Of a stretch of 50,025 nt of DNA, positions 34,501-42,088 are shown piece by piece; within the stretch, counting starts at the first letter, position 1, and each line of letters begins with the position of its first letter. The DNA is taken from assembly GCA_947486185.1 (NCBI GenBank), contig CANKTH010000024.1, positions 1 to 50,025 on the forward strand. Direction: 5' to 3'. Position numbers and translations under genes: made by a program. The stretch comes from Deltaproteobacteria bacterium (GTDB lineage Bacteria > Myxococcota_A > UBA796 > SXON01). The notes under the pieces are model-generated. The model was not told the origin of the DNA, searched no databases, and worked only from the letters and a program-made list of their open reading frames with translations.

Positions 34501-35980
34501 TCGCCAATAGGCGCGCCATCGCCGCGTCGTCCACCAGCCAACGCCGAGCTCGCCGGAGCAACGCTCCCTCCGACACGGCCGCAACCAGCATCGCCACCGC
34601 CGGCCCAGGCGCCCCGCCGGACGCCCACATCAGCTTGTCCCGCAGGCCGTCTGGGAGCCGCTCTCCGCCGAGGATCGCCAACGCCAGCGCATCCAGCGCG
34701 GGAGCGTCCATCGGCTTGAGCGTCGCGACCTGGGAGACCCACGAAGGCACTTCGTGGGCCGCAAGCAACACCGGCACCCGCTGCTGGGCGCACGCCTGTA
34801 AGAACAACCTGCTGCCGTGATCGAGCTCGTCGAACTCATCACACACCAGCACGGCCGCTGCGTCCGTGCCGATCCGGGCCACGAAGCGCCCCGCCGCGCG
34901 GTTCGCCCGTTCGATCAGCTCGACATCGTCCGGCAACGTAGCTGGCCTGCCGGACAGGGCGGGAGCAGCGAGCGCCGTCTCCACCGCCGCCCAGGGGGTG
35001 GTCCCGCGGGTCAGCCGCACCACGACCCGCCCACGCGCCCGAAGCTCGACCGCGACGTGCTCCAGCTCGTGCCGAGCGCCTAGCCCGGCAGCGCCGACGA
35101 TCGCAAGCGCCCCACCGCTGTCCAGCCAGGCCTCCGTATAGGGGGTAGCTTCGGGGCGCGCCAGATAAACCGAGCGCGCGCGGGCAGCGATCCACGCCGC
35201 GTCGGGTTCGGGTGCGACGAAGCTATTCGCGGCGAGCGTGTCGGCGACCTCGGCCGCGCTCGGCCTCAGCGAAGGATCGGGCGAAAGGCATCGTTGAAGT
35301 ACGGCCCGCAGCCATGGCTCCCCGCGCTCGGCAATCGGCGCTTCCCGGCGGCGCTGCAGGATCGCCTCGGCCGCCCCCAATCCGGACCAGGGTAACGAGC
35401 CGTGGAGCATCTCCCACAGGATCAACGCCGCGGCATACACGTCCGCCGCCGCAGATGCTCCCCCGCCCGCGCTACGTTCCGGGGCCGCATACGCCAGAGT
35501 GCCGCCCGAGTTGCCGGTCGCGGAAGCGACCGCGAGGCCGAAATCCACCACCCAGAGTCGCGCGGGACGTGTAGGGTCAATCACCACATTTTCGGGCTTG
35601 ACGTCCCCGTGTGCTACGCCTGCGTCGTGGATCGCCGCCAGCGCATCGAGGATCACCGAGGCCACTCCGCAGGCCTGTCGTTCGGCCACGCCGCGACCAC
35701 GGATATACTCCCGGAGCGGCCGCCCCTCGGCCAGCTCCATGACCAGGTAGGGCCCCGGCACCGCGCCCGCGTCCAGGAAGGCCACGACCGCGGGATGTGC
35801 CACCCGCGCCAATGCCCGCAACTCCTCGCCCGGCGGGCCCGCAAGGAGCTTCAACGCCGCAGGTTGGCCTCCGGGCCCGACCACGCGCCAGGTGACGCCA
35901 AACTGACCACGACCGAGCACACGTACGAGCTCCCAACTCCCGATACGGTCCCCGGCGTTAGCCTGAGTGAGGTCGGTCAA
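31583..35980 (-). CDS. Hybrid Ser/Thr protein kinase - ATPase-like - TPR - GAF - histidine kinase
   Basis: 1465 residues. The Hanks kinase domain spans about 10-270 with Lys44 (AALKLL), catalytic loop HGDVKPENVV (Asp126, Lys128, Asn131; HGD instead of HRD) and DFG at 146-148. Next is an AAA/STAND-like region whose Walker A is degenerate (VGAAGLGARHE, no Lys). About 600 residues of TPR-like helices follow, then a GAF domain (ERCFVLLLDDGVPVVRACSL). The end is a histidine kinase: H-box EIAHDLRAPLSALT near 1258, N-box NLVGNAVKYSPSPG, G-boxes DQGIGVD and GSGLGLAIT. There is no receiver. The start is a TTG at 35980, 3 nt after the HD-GYP stop and in the same frame; no better start exists before the kinase domain. 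It resembles the PknK/HstK class of kinases. Confidence 0.88.
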   Translation of the reverse strand: MTDLTQANAGDRIGSWELVRVLGRGQFGVTWRVVGPGGQPAALKLLAGPPGEELRALARVAHPAVVAFLDAGAVPGPYLVMELAEGRPLREYIRGRGVAERQACGVASVILDALAAIHDAGVAHGDVKPENVVIDPTRPARLWVVDFGLAVASATGNSGGTLAYAAPERSAGGGASAAADVYAAALILWEMLHGSLPWSGLGAAEAILQRRREAPIAERGEPWLRAVLQRCLSPDPSLRPSAAEVADTLAANSFVAPEPDAAWIAARARSVYLARPEATPYTEAWLDSGGALAIVGAAGLGARHELEHVAVELRARGRVVVRLTRGTTPWAAVETALAAPALSGRPATLPDDVELIERANRAAGRFVARIGTDAAAVLVCDEFDELDHGSRLFLQACAQQRVPVLLAAHEVPSWVSQVATLKPMDAPALDALALAILGGERLPDGLRDKLMWASGGAPGPAVAMLVAAVSEGALLRRARRWLVDDAAMARLLANGAFASARLSITEGARRVGALLAVLGRPEPLETLSRLSDVDVAASIMELVSGGLVRVEGGAARCASRSAANALVEGADVVVLHRLALSALGPGARPSRVAYHAVHCGDAATAARVAIAAVQEALQRDPDDAARLAEGLFRLAPSPELAGLRMDVLIAAGRHDDARALGEQVMARPVLEAEDLPVVLAMVRIVLQRGLEISTADQWCARARAALDTGTAPSSLVIEEAHCHYLARRYEACIRASSEIATVAPEGLSGPELDRWLRARVLWAQSLEATNRLDDGITVLDTVPSKVCDGRAAGAELRIALGRLFWIASQLKRAGVAYAAAAEDGSSLTANVKARLYNNLGNVRYQMGDRSAALKDWEQALLYFERLGAAEEQARANVNLCVGYRDVGRLDRARQAGEAAVAGARRTGSVDLEAMAVGNLGDVFLAAGDWDAAEITFERAKKLATTHNLVGEAVETARRLAEVAVTRRAPNALSRCLVAEGLAAQHNVMFEVSRARALRAVCLAREAQVTRMTALAQQALDPLRETGASGELNDVRAWIIEAYLECNQRAEAAEMAQRVLAYADEVGNTALRAKAVALLRRAQVREAHEAAAADVLDLAVAVARERDLDKLLAKTADVARELLQAERCFVLLLDDGVPVVRACSLANAALPGAPPTSIIERSLATQREVIAPDLGERADLLANASVRDMDLRSALCLPLIDGDETLGALYVDSRHSSQSQLSVLGRMGRALAALAAVAVVGARHLNEARQRAEVAAEIAHDLRAPLSALTMTADLLVTRSQDTQISALVKELREEAEVATDLVSRLDWTREQGARPVELAAVCAAACTTFRRAAATRGVTIVLERDSEFWVRGDAGELRRAIANLVGNAVKYSPSPGMVTVELSQSGGFVRVVVRDQGIGVDPEHLDQIFERGAQAPGALPGSGLGLAITRGIARSHGGTVSAARRRGGGSVFTLSLPPAPDPGPG

Positions 35981-35983
35981 GCG

Positions 35984-37051
35984 TCAGCCCCAACCGGCGA
36001 GATCCAGCGGTTCGTCGCTATATTCAGCACGAATTGCGAGCACGGCTGGCATCTCCTCACAAAAGTGCACGACGAGGCGGGGATCAAACTGCGACCCGGC
36101 CGCGTCCCGCAGCATCCGGACGGATTCTTCAACTTCAAGCGGGCCTTTGTAACAGCGCCTGTTCACAAGCGCGTCGAATACGTCCACGATCGCGACGATC
36201 CGCGCCTCCAACGGGATCGCCTCCCCGGCGAGCCCGCAGGGGTAGCCTGAGCCATCCCAGCGTTCATGGTGGCCCAACGCGATGTTGACCGCAACGGTCG
36301 GCAACCGGGCAGCGCGGAGGAGGTCGGCGCCGATCACCGTGTGCCCCTTCATCTCCTCGAACTCCGCGGCAGTGAGCCTGCCGGGCTTCTTCAGGATAGC
36401 GTCGCGGATGCCGACTTTTCCGACATCGTGCAGTCCGGCATAACGGAAGATCTGGTCGGCCCCCGCCGGCTCGCTCCCCTGGGCTCGTGCGAGCAGCGAC
36501 GCGTACGAGCGCACGCGGCGAATGTGGTTGCCGGTGTCGGTGTCGTTGAGCACGTTCGCGCCTTCTAACGCCGTGACCAGGCCGAGAGTGAGCCGCTCCA
36601 GCTCTGCGTTTCGCACCGTCAGCTCTTCCCGAGCGGCGAGGAGCTCGGAGGTGACCTGGTCCAGGCTCTGTACGAGCTCAGACTTCACCAGGAGCCTTCG
36701 GAGGCGGTGCTCGGTCTCCGCCGGATCGACCGGCTTCAGCATGAAATCGTCGGCCCCGGCCTCCAAGAGCCGAATGCGGGTGTGCCGCGAGGGATCGGAG
36801 GTCACCACGATCACGGGCACGTCGTTGAAGCCAGGGAGCTTACGAAGCGCAGGAAGGAAGCCGAACGCATCCAGCACGGGCAAATGTACGTCGAGCAGGA
36901 TCAGGTTGAACGACTCGGCGCGGCACGCGTCGAGCCCCGCCTCACCGTCCCCCGCGACCGTGACCACGCAGCCGATCGAACGCGCGATCTGGACCAGACG
37001 CTCGCGCGAACGTTGACTGTCGTCGACAATGAGCACCCGCGGGCTGTTCAT
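35984..37051 (-). CDS. Response regulator with HD-GYP c-di-GMP phosphodiesterase domain
   Basis: 355 residues from the ATG that opens the receiver (MNSPRVLIVDDS). REC: acidic pair Asp10/Asp11, phospho-acceptor Asp54 (LILLDVHLP), Lys106 (FMLKPVD). A coiled-coil linker spans about 125-160. HD-GYP: H208-D209 (AGLHDVGKVGIRD) and HHERWDGSGYP at 261-271, with the full metal-ligand pattern of active enzymes. The protein would hydrolyse c-di-GMP to GMP when phosphorylated, probably by the downstream histidine kinase, which itself lacks a receiver. First gene of the operon, preceded by a 332-nt intergenic region. Its TGA is followed in the same frame by one codon and the TTG start of the kinase. Confidence 0.93.
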   Translation of the reverse strand: MNSPRVLIVDDSQRSRERLVQIARSIGCVVTVAGDGEAGLDACRAESFNLILLDVHLPVLDAFGFLPALRKLPGFNDVPVIVVTSDPSRHTRIRLLEAGADDFMLKPVDPAETEHRLRRLLVKSELVQSLDQVTSELLAAREELTVRNAELERLTLGLVTALEGANVLNDTDTGNHIRRVRSYASLLARAQGSEPAGADQIFRYAGLHDVGKVGIRDAILKKPGRLTAAEFEEMKGHTVIGADLLRAARLPTVAVNIALGHHERWDGSGYPCGLAGEAIPLEARIVAIVDVFDALVNRRCYKGPLEVEESVRMLRDAAGSQFDPRLVVHFCEEMPAVLAIRAEYSDEPLDLAGWG

Positions 37052-37383
37052 CCCGCACCAACGTGCCGGACCCGGCTGCCGCCCCACTCGCCGCCTCGCG
37101 GACGCCCATCGCGACGGAGCGCGCGCGCCTGCCGGCTGGGAGAGGGGGCTTCACGTGTCAGCATCGGGAGTAGCCTGCTGCGGCTAGGGGTGAAGACAGA
37201 CGCGGCCCTGGGTAGAGGCCGCCACCAGCAGCCACAGGACTTCGCTGGAGTCGCCAGCCTGGCCCCACAGATATCGCGATTGTGCTTAGCGAGCGGGGCG
37301 ACCATGCTGACACCGTCCGGTCTCCGATCCGGAAGACACCGTACCCCAGCACCCACGACACCGCCACCCGAGGCCAGGCGCCC
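37052..37383. other. 332-nt intergenic region upstream of the HD-GYP operon
   Basis: No gene is seen. Both flanking genes are on the minus strand, so it should contain the terminator of the MYXO-CTERM gene and the promoter of the HD-GYP operon. I see no convincing -10/-35 pair and no strong terminator hairpin. A small A/T-richer patch lies around 37268-37290. Confidence 0.5.
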
Positions 37384-38430
37384 CTACTCGCTCTCGTCGA
37401 ATCGGCGTCGACGACGAACAAGCAGCCAACCGGCGCCAAGCGCCCAGCTCAGGCCGGCCCCTGACCGGACCAGGCCGCAGCCGCAGCCCCCCTCCACCGT
37501 GAACGCGCCCGGGAGGTAGGCGGAGGTGCTCCCGTTGACCACCTCGACGTCGTGGAGGCCGTCCGGGAGCGCCGAGGGCGTTCGTCCGGAGATCTGGGTA
37601 CTTGAAAGTACCTGAACTCCCACGAGCGAGATACCCCCGATACGCGCCTCCACCCCGTCGACGAAGCCGCTGCCCGCCAGGATCACGCTCACCGCCTCGC
37701 CCGCCGGCGCGGTGTTGGGCGAAATCGCGAAGAGCCCCAGGTCTCCTGCGTCGGTGTCGCTGTCACTATCGCTGTCACCGTCGCTGTCGCCGTCACTATC
37801 GCCGTCTACGTCCGCGTCCCCCTCCGTACAGCCCTCGTCGCCCACCGAGGAGCCTTCGATACAGGCGCGCATGATCCAGTCTCCCTGCACGCCGATCACA
37901 GAGTTGGAGTACCAGTCGGTGCCGCTGCCGATGTCCGTCCGGATGTAGTTGAGCGAGCCGTTGACCCCGTCGATGTCACGGGCGGGGCCGGGGTAGCCGC
38001 TGTGCTCCTCGAAACACAGGGCGACCCCAAGGTTTCCCGACTCGATCTGCGGGAGATAGAGTTCGAGATCAGGGACGACGAGCTCTTGCCACGCCTGATC
38101 CGAGCCGGTGAAGGCGACACCTTCGCTGCCGAGCAGGTTGGCGTCCCCGAGATCCGTACCGGAGAGCGAGTAGACGTTGACGGTGAAGATCTGCTGCGAC
38201 GTGCTGCCTCCGATCAACAGGCGGAGGCGCTCCACGCTGAAGGGGTACTCGTCTTCGTTCGGCTCGTACACCGATCCCCAGCACTCCCCGAGGATGAATC
38301 CTCCCTGGAATCCGGCTTCATCGCCCTCGTTGTAGCTGTCGTTCTGTAGCCAACGTGAGCCCGCGTGGGCAGGCAGCGGCAGCAGGAGCGGCGGCACAAG
38401 GAGCATCGTCAACAAGAGCGGGTGGCGCAT
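37384..38430 (-). CDS. Surface protein with IPT/TIG domain and MYXO-CTERM sorting signal
   Basis: 348 residues. A signal peptide (MRHPLLLTMLLVPPLLLPLPAHA) is followed by a beta-sandwich region of about 170 residues (RLRLLIGGSTSQQIFTVNVY). A linker rich in Asp, Ser and Gly (DGDSDGDSDGDSDSDSDTD) comes next. An IPT/TIG immunoglobulin-like domain follows (ISPNTAPAGEAVSVILAGSGF to LPGAFTV). The C-terminus is Gly-Gly-Cys-Gly-Cys, a hydrophobic stretch (LSWALGAGWLLV) and RRRRRF, the tripartite pattern of MYXO-CTERM proteins that a myxosortase-type protease is thought to process at the Cys. Predicted to be surface-exposed. ATG start with GAGG upstream. Confidence 0.85.
   Translation of the reverse strand: MRHPLLLTMLLVPPLLLPLPAHAGSRWLQNDSYNEGDEAGFQGGFILGECWGSVYEPNEDEYPFSVERLRLLIGGSTSQQIFTVNVYSLSGTDLGDANLLGSEGVAFTGSDQAWQELVVPDLELYLPQIESGNLGVALCFEEHSGYPGPARDIDGVNGSLNYIRTDIGSGTDWYSNSVIGVQGDWIMRACIEGSSVGDEGCTEGDADVDGDSDGDSDGDSDSDSDTDAGDLGLFAISPNTAPAGEAVSVILAGSGFVDGVEARIGGISLVGVQVLSSTQISGRTPSALPDGLHDVEVVNGSTSAYLPGAFTVEGGCGCGLVRSGAGLSWALGAGWLLVRRRRRFDESE
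37750..37820 (-). repeat. Short-period repeat coding for the Asp-Ser/Asp-Gly linker
   Basis: Near-tandem 6-nt and 12-nt units (GCTGTC/ACTATC/GCCGTC variants on the plus strand) encode the (DGDS)n(DS)n linker of the MYXO-CTERM protein. Such tracts are prone to length change by slippage. Confidence 0.7.
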
Positions 38431-38445
38431 CGGGACCTCGTCCGA

Positions 38446-39312
38446 TCACAGTCTATCCCGGGACGCAGGCGGACCGGATGTGCCCGACCGCAAGAGGTTG
38501 GGAGAGCCAAAACGACGATGGTCCATGACCGGCATTGCACGGCGCACATCGGCGAGACGCGCACGATCCACCAATGCAAGCGCGACGCCCTCGCCCTCCC
38601 CACACTCAGCAAGCACGGTGCCCCACGGGTCGATGATCAAGCTATGCCCGTAGGAATCCCTCAGCCCCGCCGGGTCATGCCGGCCCTCCTGGGCGGGCGC
38701 GATCACGAAACACTGCGTCTCGATTGCGCGGGCCCGGAGCAGCACATGCCAGTGATCGCGGCCGGTTTTCTGCGTGAAGGCGCTCGGTACCGTGACGATT
38801 TCGGCGCCGCGCGCGACGAGCGCACGGTACAACTCAGGAAAACGTAGGTCATAACATATAGATAGCCCAATCCGCCCCAGAGGGGTGTCCACCACGACCG
38901 CCTCGTCCCCCGGCAGGATGGTGGCCGACTCCACGAAGCGCGGGCCGTCGGGCAGGTCGATGTCAAAAAGGTGGAGCTTACGGTAGCTCCCCCAGAGTGC
39001 GCCCTCAGGCCCGAACAGCAAGGAGGTGTTGTAACAACGGTCAGCCACCTCGGCGCGCTCGGCTACTGACCCTACGACGAGGAAGATGCCAAGCTCGGCG
39101 GCCAATGCCGCATAGCGCCGGTGTAGCGGGCCATCGACCGGCTCGGCGACACGAAGCTTGGACGCCGCGGGACCCAGGAAGGTGGTGTTTTCCGGGGTGG
39201 TGACGAGCCGGGCGCCCGCGAGGGCGGCTCGACGAATCCAGCCTTCGGCCCGCTCGAAGTTGGACACGATGTCGTCGGTGCTCCGAAGCTGGACCGCGGC
39301 GCAGAGGTACAT
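38446..39312 (-). CDS. Carbon-nitrogen hydrolase, Nit1-like (deaminated glutathione amidase family)
   Basis: 288 residues, complete nitrilase-superfamily fold. The catalytic triad is readable: Glu41 (TTPENTTFLG), Lys112 (YRKLHLFDID) and Cys153 (LSICYDLRFPELYR). The combination YRKLHLFDID and SICYDLRFPE is typical of Nit1/Nit2-type omega-amidases that repair deaminated glutathione, so that is the likeliest activity; other amidase substrates cannot be excluded. There is no signal peptide, so it is cytoplasmic. The MYXO-CTERM gene lies 15 nt downstream on the same strand. It is divergent from the MopE-like lipoprotein gene (54 nt). Confidence 0.9.
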   Translation of the reverse strand: MYLCAAVQLRSTDDIVSNFERAEGWIRRAALAGARLVTTPENTTFLGPAASKLRVAEPVDGPLHRRYAALAAELGIFLVVGSVAERAEVADRCYNTSLLFGPEGALWGSYRKLHLFDIDLPDGPRFVESATILPGDEAVVVDTPLGRIGLSICYDLRFPELYRALVARGAEIVTVPSAFTQKTGRDHWHVLLRARAIETQCFVIAPAQEGRHDPAGLRDSYGHSLIIDPWGTVLAECGEGEGVALALVDRARLADVRRAMPVMDHRRFGSPNLLRSGTSGPPASRDRL

Positions 39313-39366
39313 GAGCTTTGACTCCCGGCCGAACGCTGGTATCCTGGCGGGAGGGCAGGAGGCTCG

Positions 39367-40995
39367 ATGCGGTTGGTCGTCTGGTTGGTGTTGGCGGGTT
39401 GCGCGGGAGACACGACGTTTGCGAAGTACAATCAGGCGCCCGCCGTCAAGATCGTCGATCCGATCGACGGTCAGGCGTTACCAGAGTCCGACGCGATCAC
39501 CTTTCTCGGCAACGTGAGCGACGACACCACCGAGCCCCACAAGCTCGAGATCATGTGGTCGAGCGACCTCGACGGTCAGCTCTCCACCGACTCCGTCGCC
39601 GACAGCGACGGCGTGGTGACCTACACGAGCGGCGCGCTCACCGTGGGCACCCACACCATCATCCTGGCGGCCACCGACAAGGACGACGAGTACGCCGAGC
39701 ACCGGATCAGCGTCACCATCACCGATGTGCCGGACGCGCCGGAGATTTCGGTGGTCCACCCGATCGGGGGAGAGTACGCCTTTGAAGATGAGGAGTTCGA
39801 GTTCTCGGCCCAGCTCTTCGACAACCAGGACCGCATAAGCGCGCTGTCCTTCACGGTCACCTCCGACAAACTCGCCGAGCCGGTGTGCACCGGCACCGCC
39901 GACGCCGCGGGGCTCGGGAAGTGCAGGGCGACGATACCCCTCGTGGACGATCACCGCCTCACGTTCACGGTCGAAGACAGCTCCGGGCTCGCGGCGTACG
40001 AAGAAGTGGTCTTCCCGATCCTCTCGGTGCGCACACGTGACGACGACGGGGACGGATTCAACGAAGATCAGGGCGACTGCGACGACAACAACCTCGCAGC
40101 GTACCCGGCGGCCGAGGAGCTGTACAACAGCTTCGACGACGACTGCGACGGGGTCACTGACGAAGAGACCGTGAACTACGACGACGACTTCGACGGTCAG
40201 CGCGAGCTCGACGGCGACTGTGACGACACCGACCCGTACACCTATCTTGGCGCGGTGGAGTCCTGCGACGGCCGAGACAACGACTGCGACTTCGTGATCG
40301 ACGAGGACACCCAGTGCTCTGACGACGATGGTGACGGCTACACCGAGATCGAGGGCGACTGCGACGACGCCTACGCTGCGACCTACCCTTTGGCCGCCGA
40401 GGTGGAGGACAGCCACGACAACGACTGCGATGTGTTGGTCGACGAAGGAACCACCGTCTACGATGACGATGGCGATGGGTTCAGCGAGGTCGCCGGTGAC
40501 TGTAACGACACTGACATCACCATCGCCCCCAGCGCGACCGAGGTGTGCGACGGCTACGACAACGACTGCAGTGGCAGCGCCGACGACGAAGGCGCCACCG
40601 GATGTTACACCTACTACTACGATTATGACGGCGACGGCTACGGGAGCGCCAGCGCGTCAGGCTCTTGCCTCTGCGCGCCCGACGGCTACTACACCGCGTC
40701 GTACAACTCTGATTGTTACGACTACAACTCCAGCGCGAGCCCCGCGCAGACCTTCTACCAGTCGAGCCAGCGCGGCGACGGCTCCTTCGATTGGAACTGT
40801 GACGGCGTGGAGTCCAAGTACTACACGGTCAGCCACGACTGTGGCTGGGATTGCTCACTCTTGAGCAGCGGAACCCAGGGTTGGCTCTCGGGAACGCCTG
40901 GCTGCGGCACCACGTCGGACTGGGTCACCTCGTGCTCCCTCGACTGGTTCACCTGCACGCAGAGCACGACCCCGCTGACCCAGACCTGTTTGTAG
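39367..40995 (+). CDS. Lipoprotein with MopE-like metal-binding repeats
   Basis: 542 residues. The ATG has AGGAGG 4 nt upstream. A very short lipoprotein signal ends at Cys12 (MRLVVWLVLAGC). Two Ig-like/cadherin-like beta domains span about 20-215. Then at least four copies of the MopE/PF11617-type repeat follow, of the form DDDGDGF...GDCDD....YP.A.E..D..DNDCD...DE (about 220-420). Last comes a Tyr/Ser/Cys-rich C-terminal domain of about 130 residues (YYYDYDGDGYGSASASGS) that I do not recognise. MopE in Methylococcus is a surface copper-binding protein; Ca2+ is equally possible here, given the Asp density. Probably outer-membrane and surface facing. Confidence 0.85.
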   Translation: MRLVVWLVLAGCAGDTTFAKYNQAPAVKIVDPIDGQALPESDAITFLGNVSDDTTEPHKLEIMWSSDLDGQLSTDSVADSDGVVTYTSGALTVGTHTIILAATDKDDEYAEHRISVTITDVPDAPEISVVHPIGGEYAFEDEEFEFSAQLFDNQDRISALSFTVTSDKLAEPVCTGTADAAGLGKCRATIPLVDDHRLTFTVEDSSGLAAYEEVVFPILSVRTRDDDGDGFNEDQGDCDDNNLAAYPAAEELYNSFDDDCDGVTDEETVNYDDDFDGQRELDGDCDDTDPYTYLGAVESCDGRDNDCDFVIDEDTQCSDDDGDGYTEIEGDCDDAYAATYPLAAEVEDSHDNDCDVLVDEGTTVYDDDGDGFSEVAGDCNDTDITIAPSATEVCDGYDNDCSGSADDEGATGCYTYYYDYDGDGYGSASASGSCLCAPDGYYTASYNSDCYDYNSSASPAQTFYQSSQRGDGSFDWNCDGVESKYYTVSHDCGWDCSLLSSGTQGWLSGTPGCGTTSDWVTSCSLDWFTCTQSTTPLTQTCL

Positions 40996-41009
40996 AAGCG
41001 CCCAGCGGA

Positions 41010-41031
41010 GCGGGATTCGCGGAATTCCCGC
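41010..41031. terminator. Hairpin between convergent lipoprotein and acyltransferase genes
   Basis: GCGGGA (41010-41015) pairs with TCCCGC (41026-41031), and the inner bases ATTC/GAAT extend the stem. It lies in the 57-nt gap between two convergent genes and could terminate both. No clear T-run is present. Confidence 0.45.
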
Positions 41032-41052
41032 CCTCCGGCGCCGTGCAGCCCC

Positions 41053-41976
41053 CTACAGGAGCGCCTCCAGCCCCGCCTGGGGCTGGTAGGCCTCGGGCAG
41101 CAAACCGGCTACGCGTCCCCATGCCTCACTGAGCGCCGCGCCCTTGCCCGGGAAGTGTTCGGCATAGAAGGGCTCTCCAAACCGAAGCTCGACGGGGGCG
41201 CGGAACATCTGGCGCTGTTCGCGCGGAAACACCCGCTCCGTCCCGGTTTGACACATCGGCAGCACCGTGAGGTCCGACAGCGCCAGGTAACGCTGCACCG
41301 CGCGCAAGAAGGGTTGGAGCCTCCCGTCCGGGGACCGCGTGCCCTCGGCGTAGAGCAGCACGATGGCGCCGTCGTCCATCCTCGCGATCAGGTCCTCCAG
41401 CGCCTCGAGGGCGAGCCGCGCCAGATCACGCGGCGACAGCGGCGCTTGCTCGGAGGCGACCTGCGTCGATTGGGCGACCTTGCGGGTGTTGAGGGCCACG
41501 GCGGCCATCCGCCGCCAGGGATCGGTGTAGACCTTGGGACCGGCGACCGCCACGAGGCGATCCGCGATGCCCGCACGGCCCGCCGCGGTGAGCACCGAGT
41601 CGGTGACCTGGGTGTCCGTGTAGGAGAGGTGGTTACAGACCACCAATTTTCGGCGACTTCCCTCGTGGATGAACCGGTCCAGCCGGTCCAGCCCTACTAC
41701 CGTCGCGGGCCGGGCGACGAGCGGCATGAAGGCGCGACTGATCGCCCGCGCTACCGGATCAGCGGCATAGAAGGCCCACTCCGTGCCAGCTGACAGGAGG
41801 GCGCCTCGGAGGCGATCGAGGGCATCATCATCGAAAGGCAGGACCGCCTCTTCGACGACGCGGGTCGCCGCGACCTCCAACGCTGGATCAGCGAGATGTC
41901 CGGCGATCCACGGCGCCAACATTGCGCGAATGGCGGGGGGCGGCAAGGAGGTCAGCAGCGCTGTGGGGTTGCTCAC
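41053..41976 (-). CDS. PlsC-like 1-acyl-glycerol-3-phosphate acyltransferase family protein
   Basis: 307 residues from a GTG start (VSNPTALLTSL). The acyltransferase signature H(x4)D is present in VVCNHLSYTDTQ near residue 115. The second block is ALLYAEGTRSPDGRLQPF with the EGTRS motif, and the hydrophobic PMCQTGTERVFP segment follows. The family esterifies lysophosphatidate or related lipids at the inner membrane. The N-terminal 100 residues are helical and longer than in the shortest PlsC proteins. The acceptor is unknown. It is divergent from the alpha-2-macroglobulin-like gene; 112 nt separate the two chosen starts. Confidence 0.87.
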   Translation of the reverse strand: MSNPTALLTSLPPPAIRAMLAPWIAGHLADPALEVAATRVVEEAVLPFDDDALDRLRGALLSAGTEWAFYAADPVARAISRAFMPLVARPATVVGLDRLDRFIHEGSRRKLVVCNHLSYTDTQVTDSVLTAAGRAGIADRLVAVAGPKVYTDPWRRMAAVALNTRKVAQSTQVASEQAPLSPRDLARLALEALEDLIARMDDGAIVLLYAEGTRSPDGRLQPFLRAVQRYLALSDLTVLPMCQTGTERVFPREQRQMFRAPVELRFGEPFYAEHFPGKGAALSEAWGRVAGLLPEAYQPQAGLEALL

Positions 41977-42088
41977 TCCGACCTTCTACAACAGGGTCCG
42001 GCGCCGGCGCCACCCCGTCGGGCTTTTTCTGCACATCCGCGCGTCGGCCGTGGGGATCCGGGCTAAGCGAGGCCCGAGCGGAGCCCCG

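Noticed and set aside
41783..42088. 102-codon N-terminal extension of the alpha-2-macroglobulin-like gene
   Set aside because: It overlaps the divergent acyltransferase coding region, is Arg-rich and gives no signal peptide; the ATG at 42089 has an SD-like GGAG.
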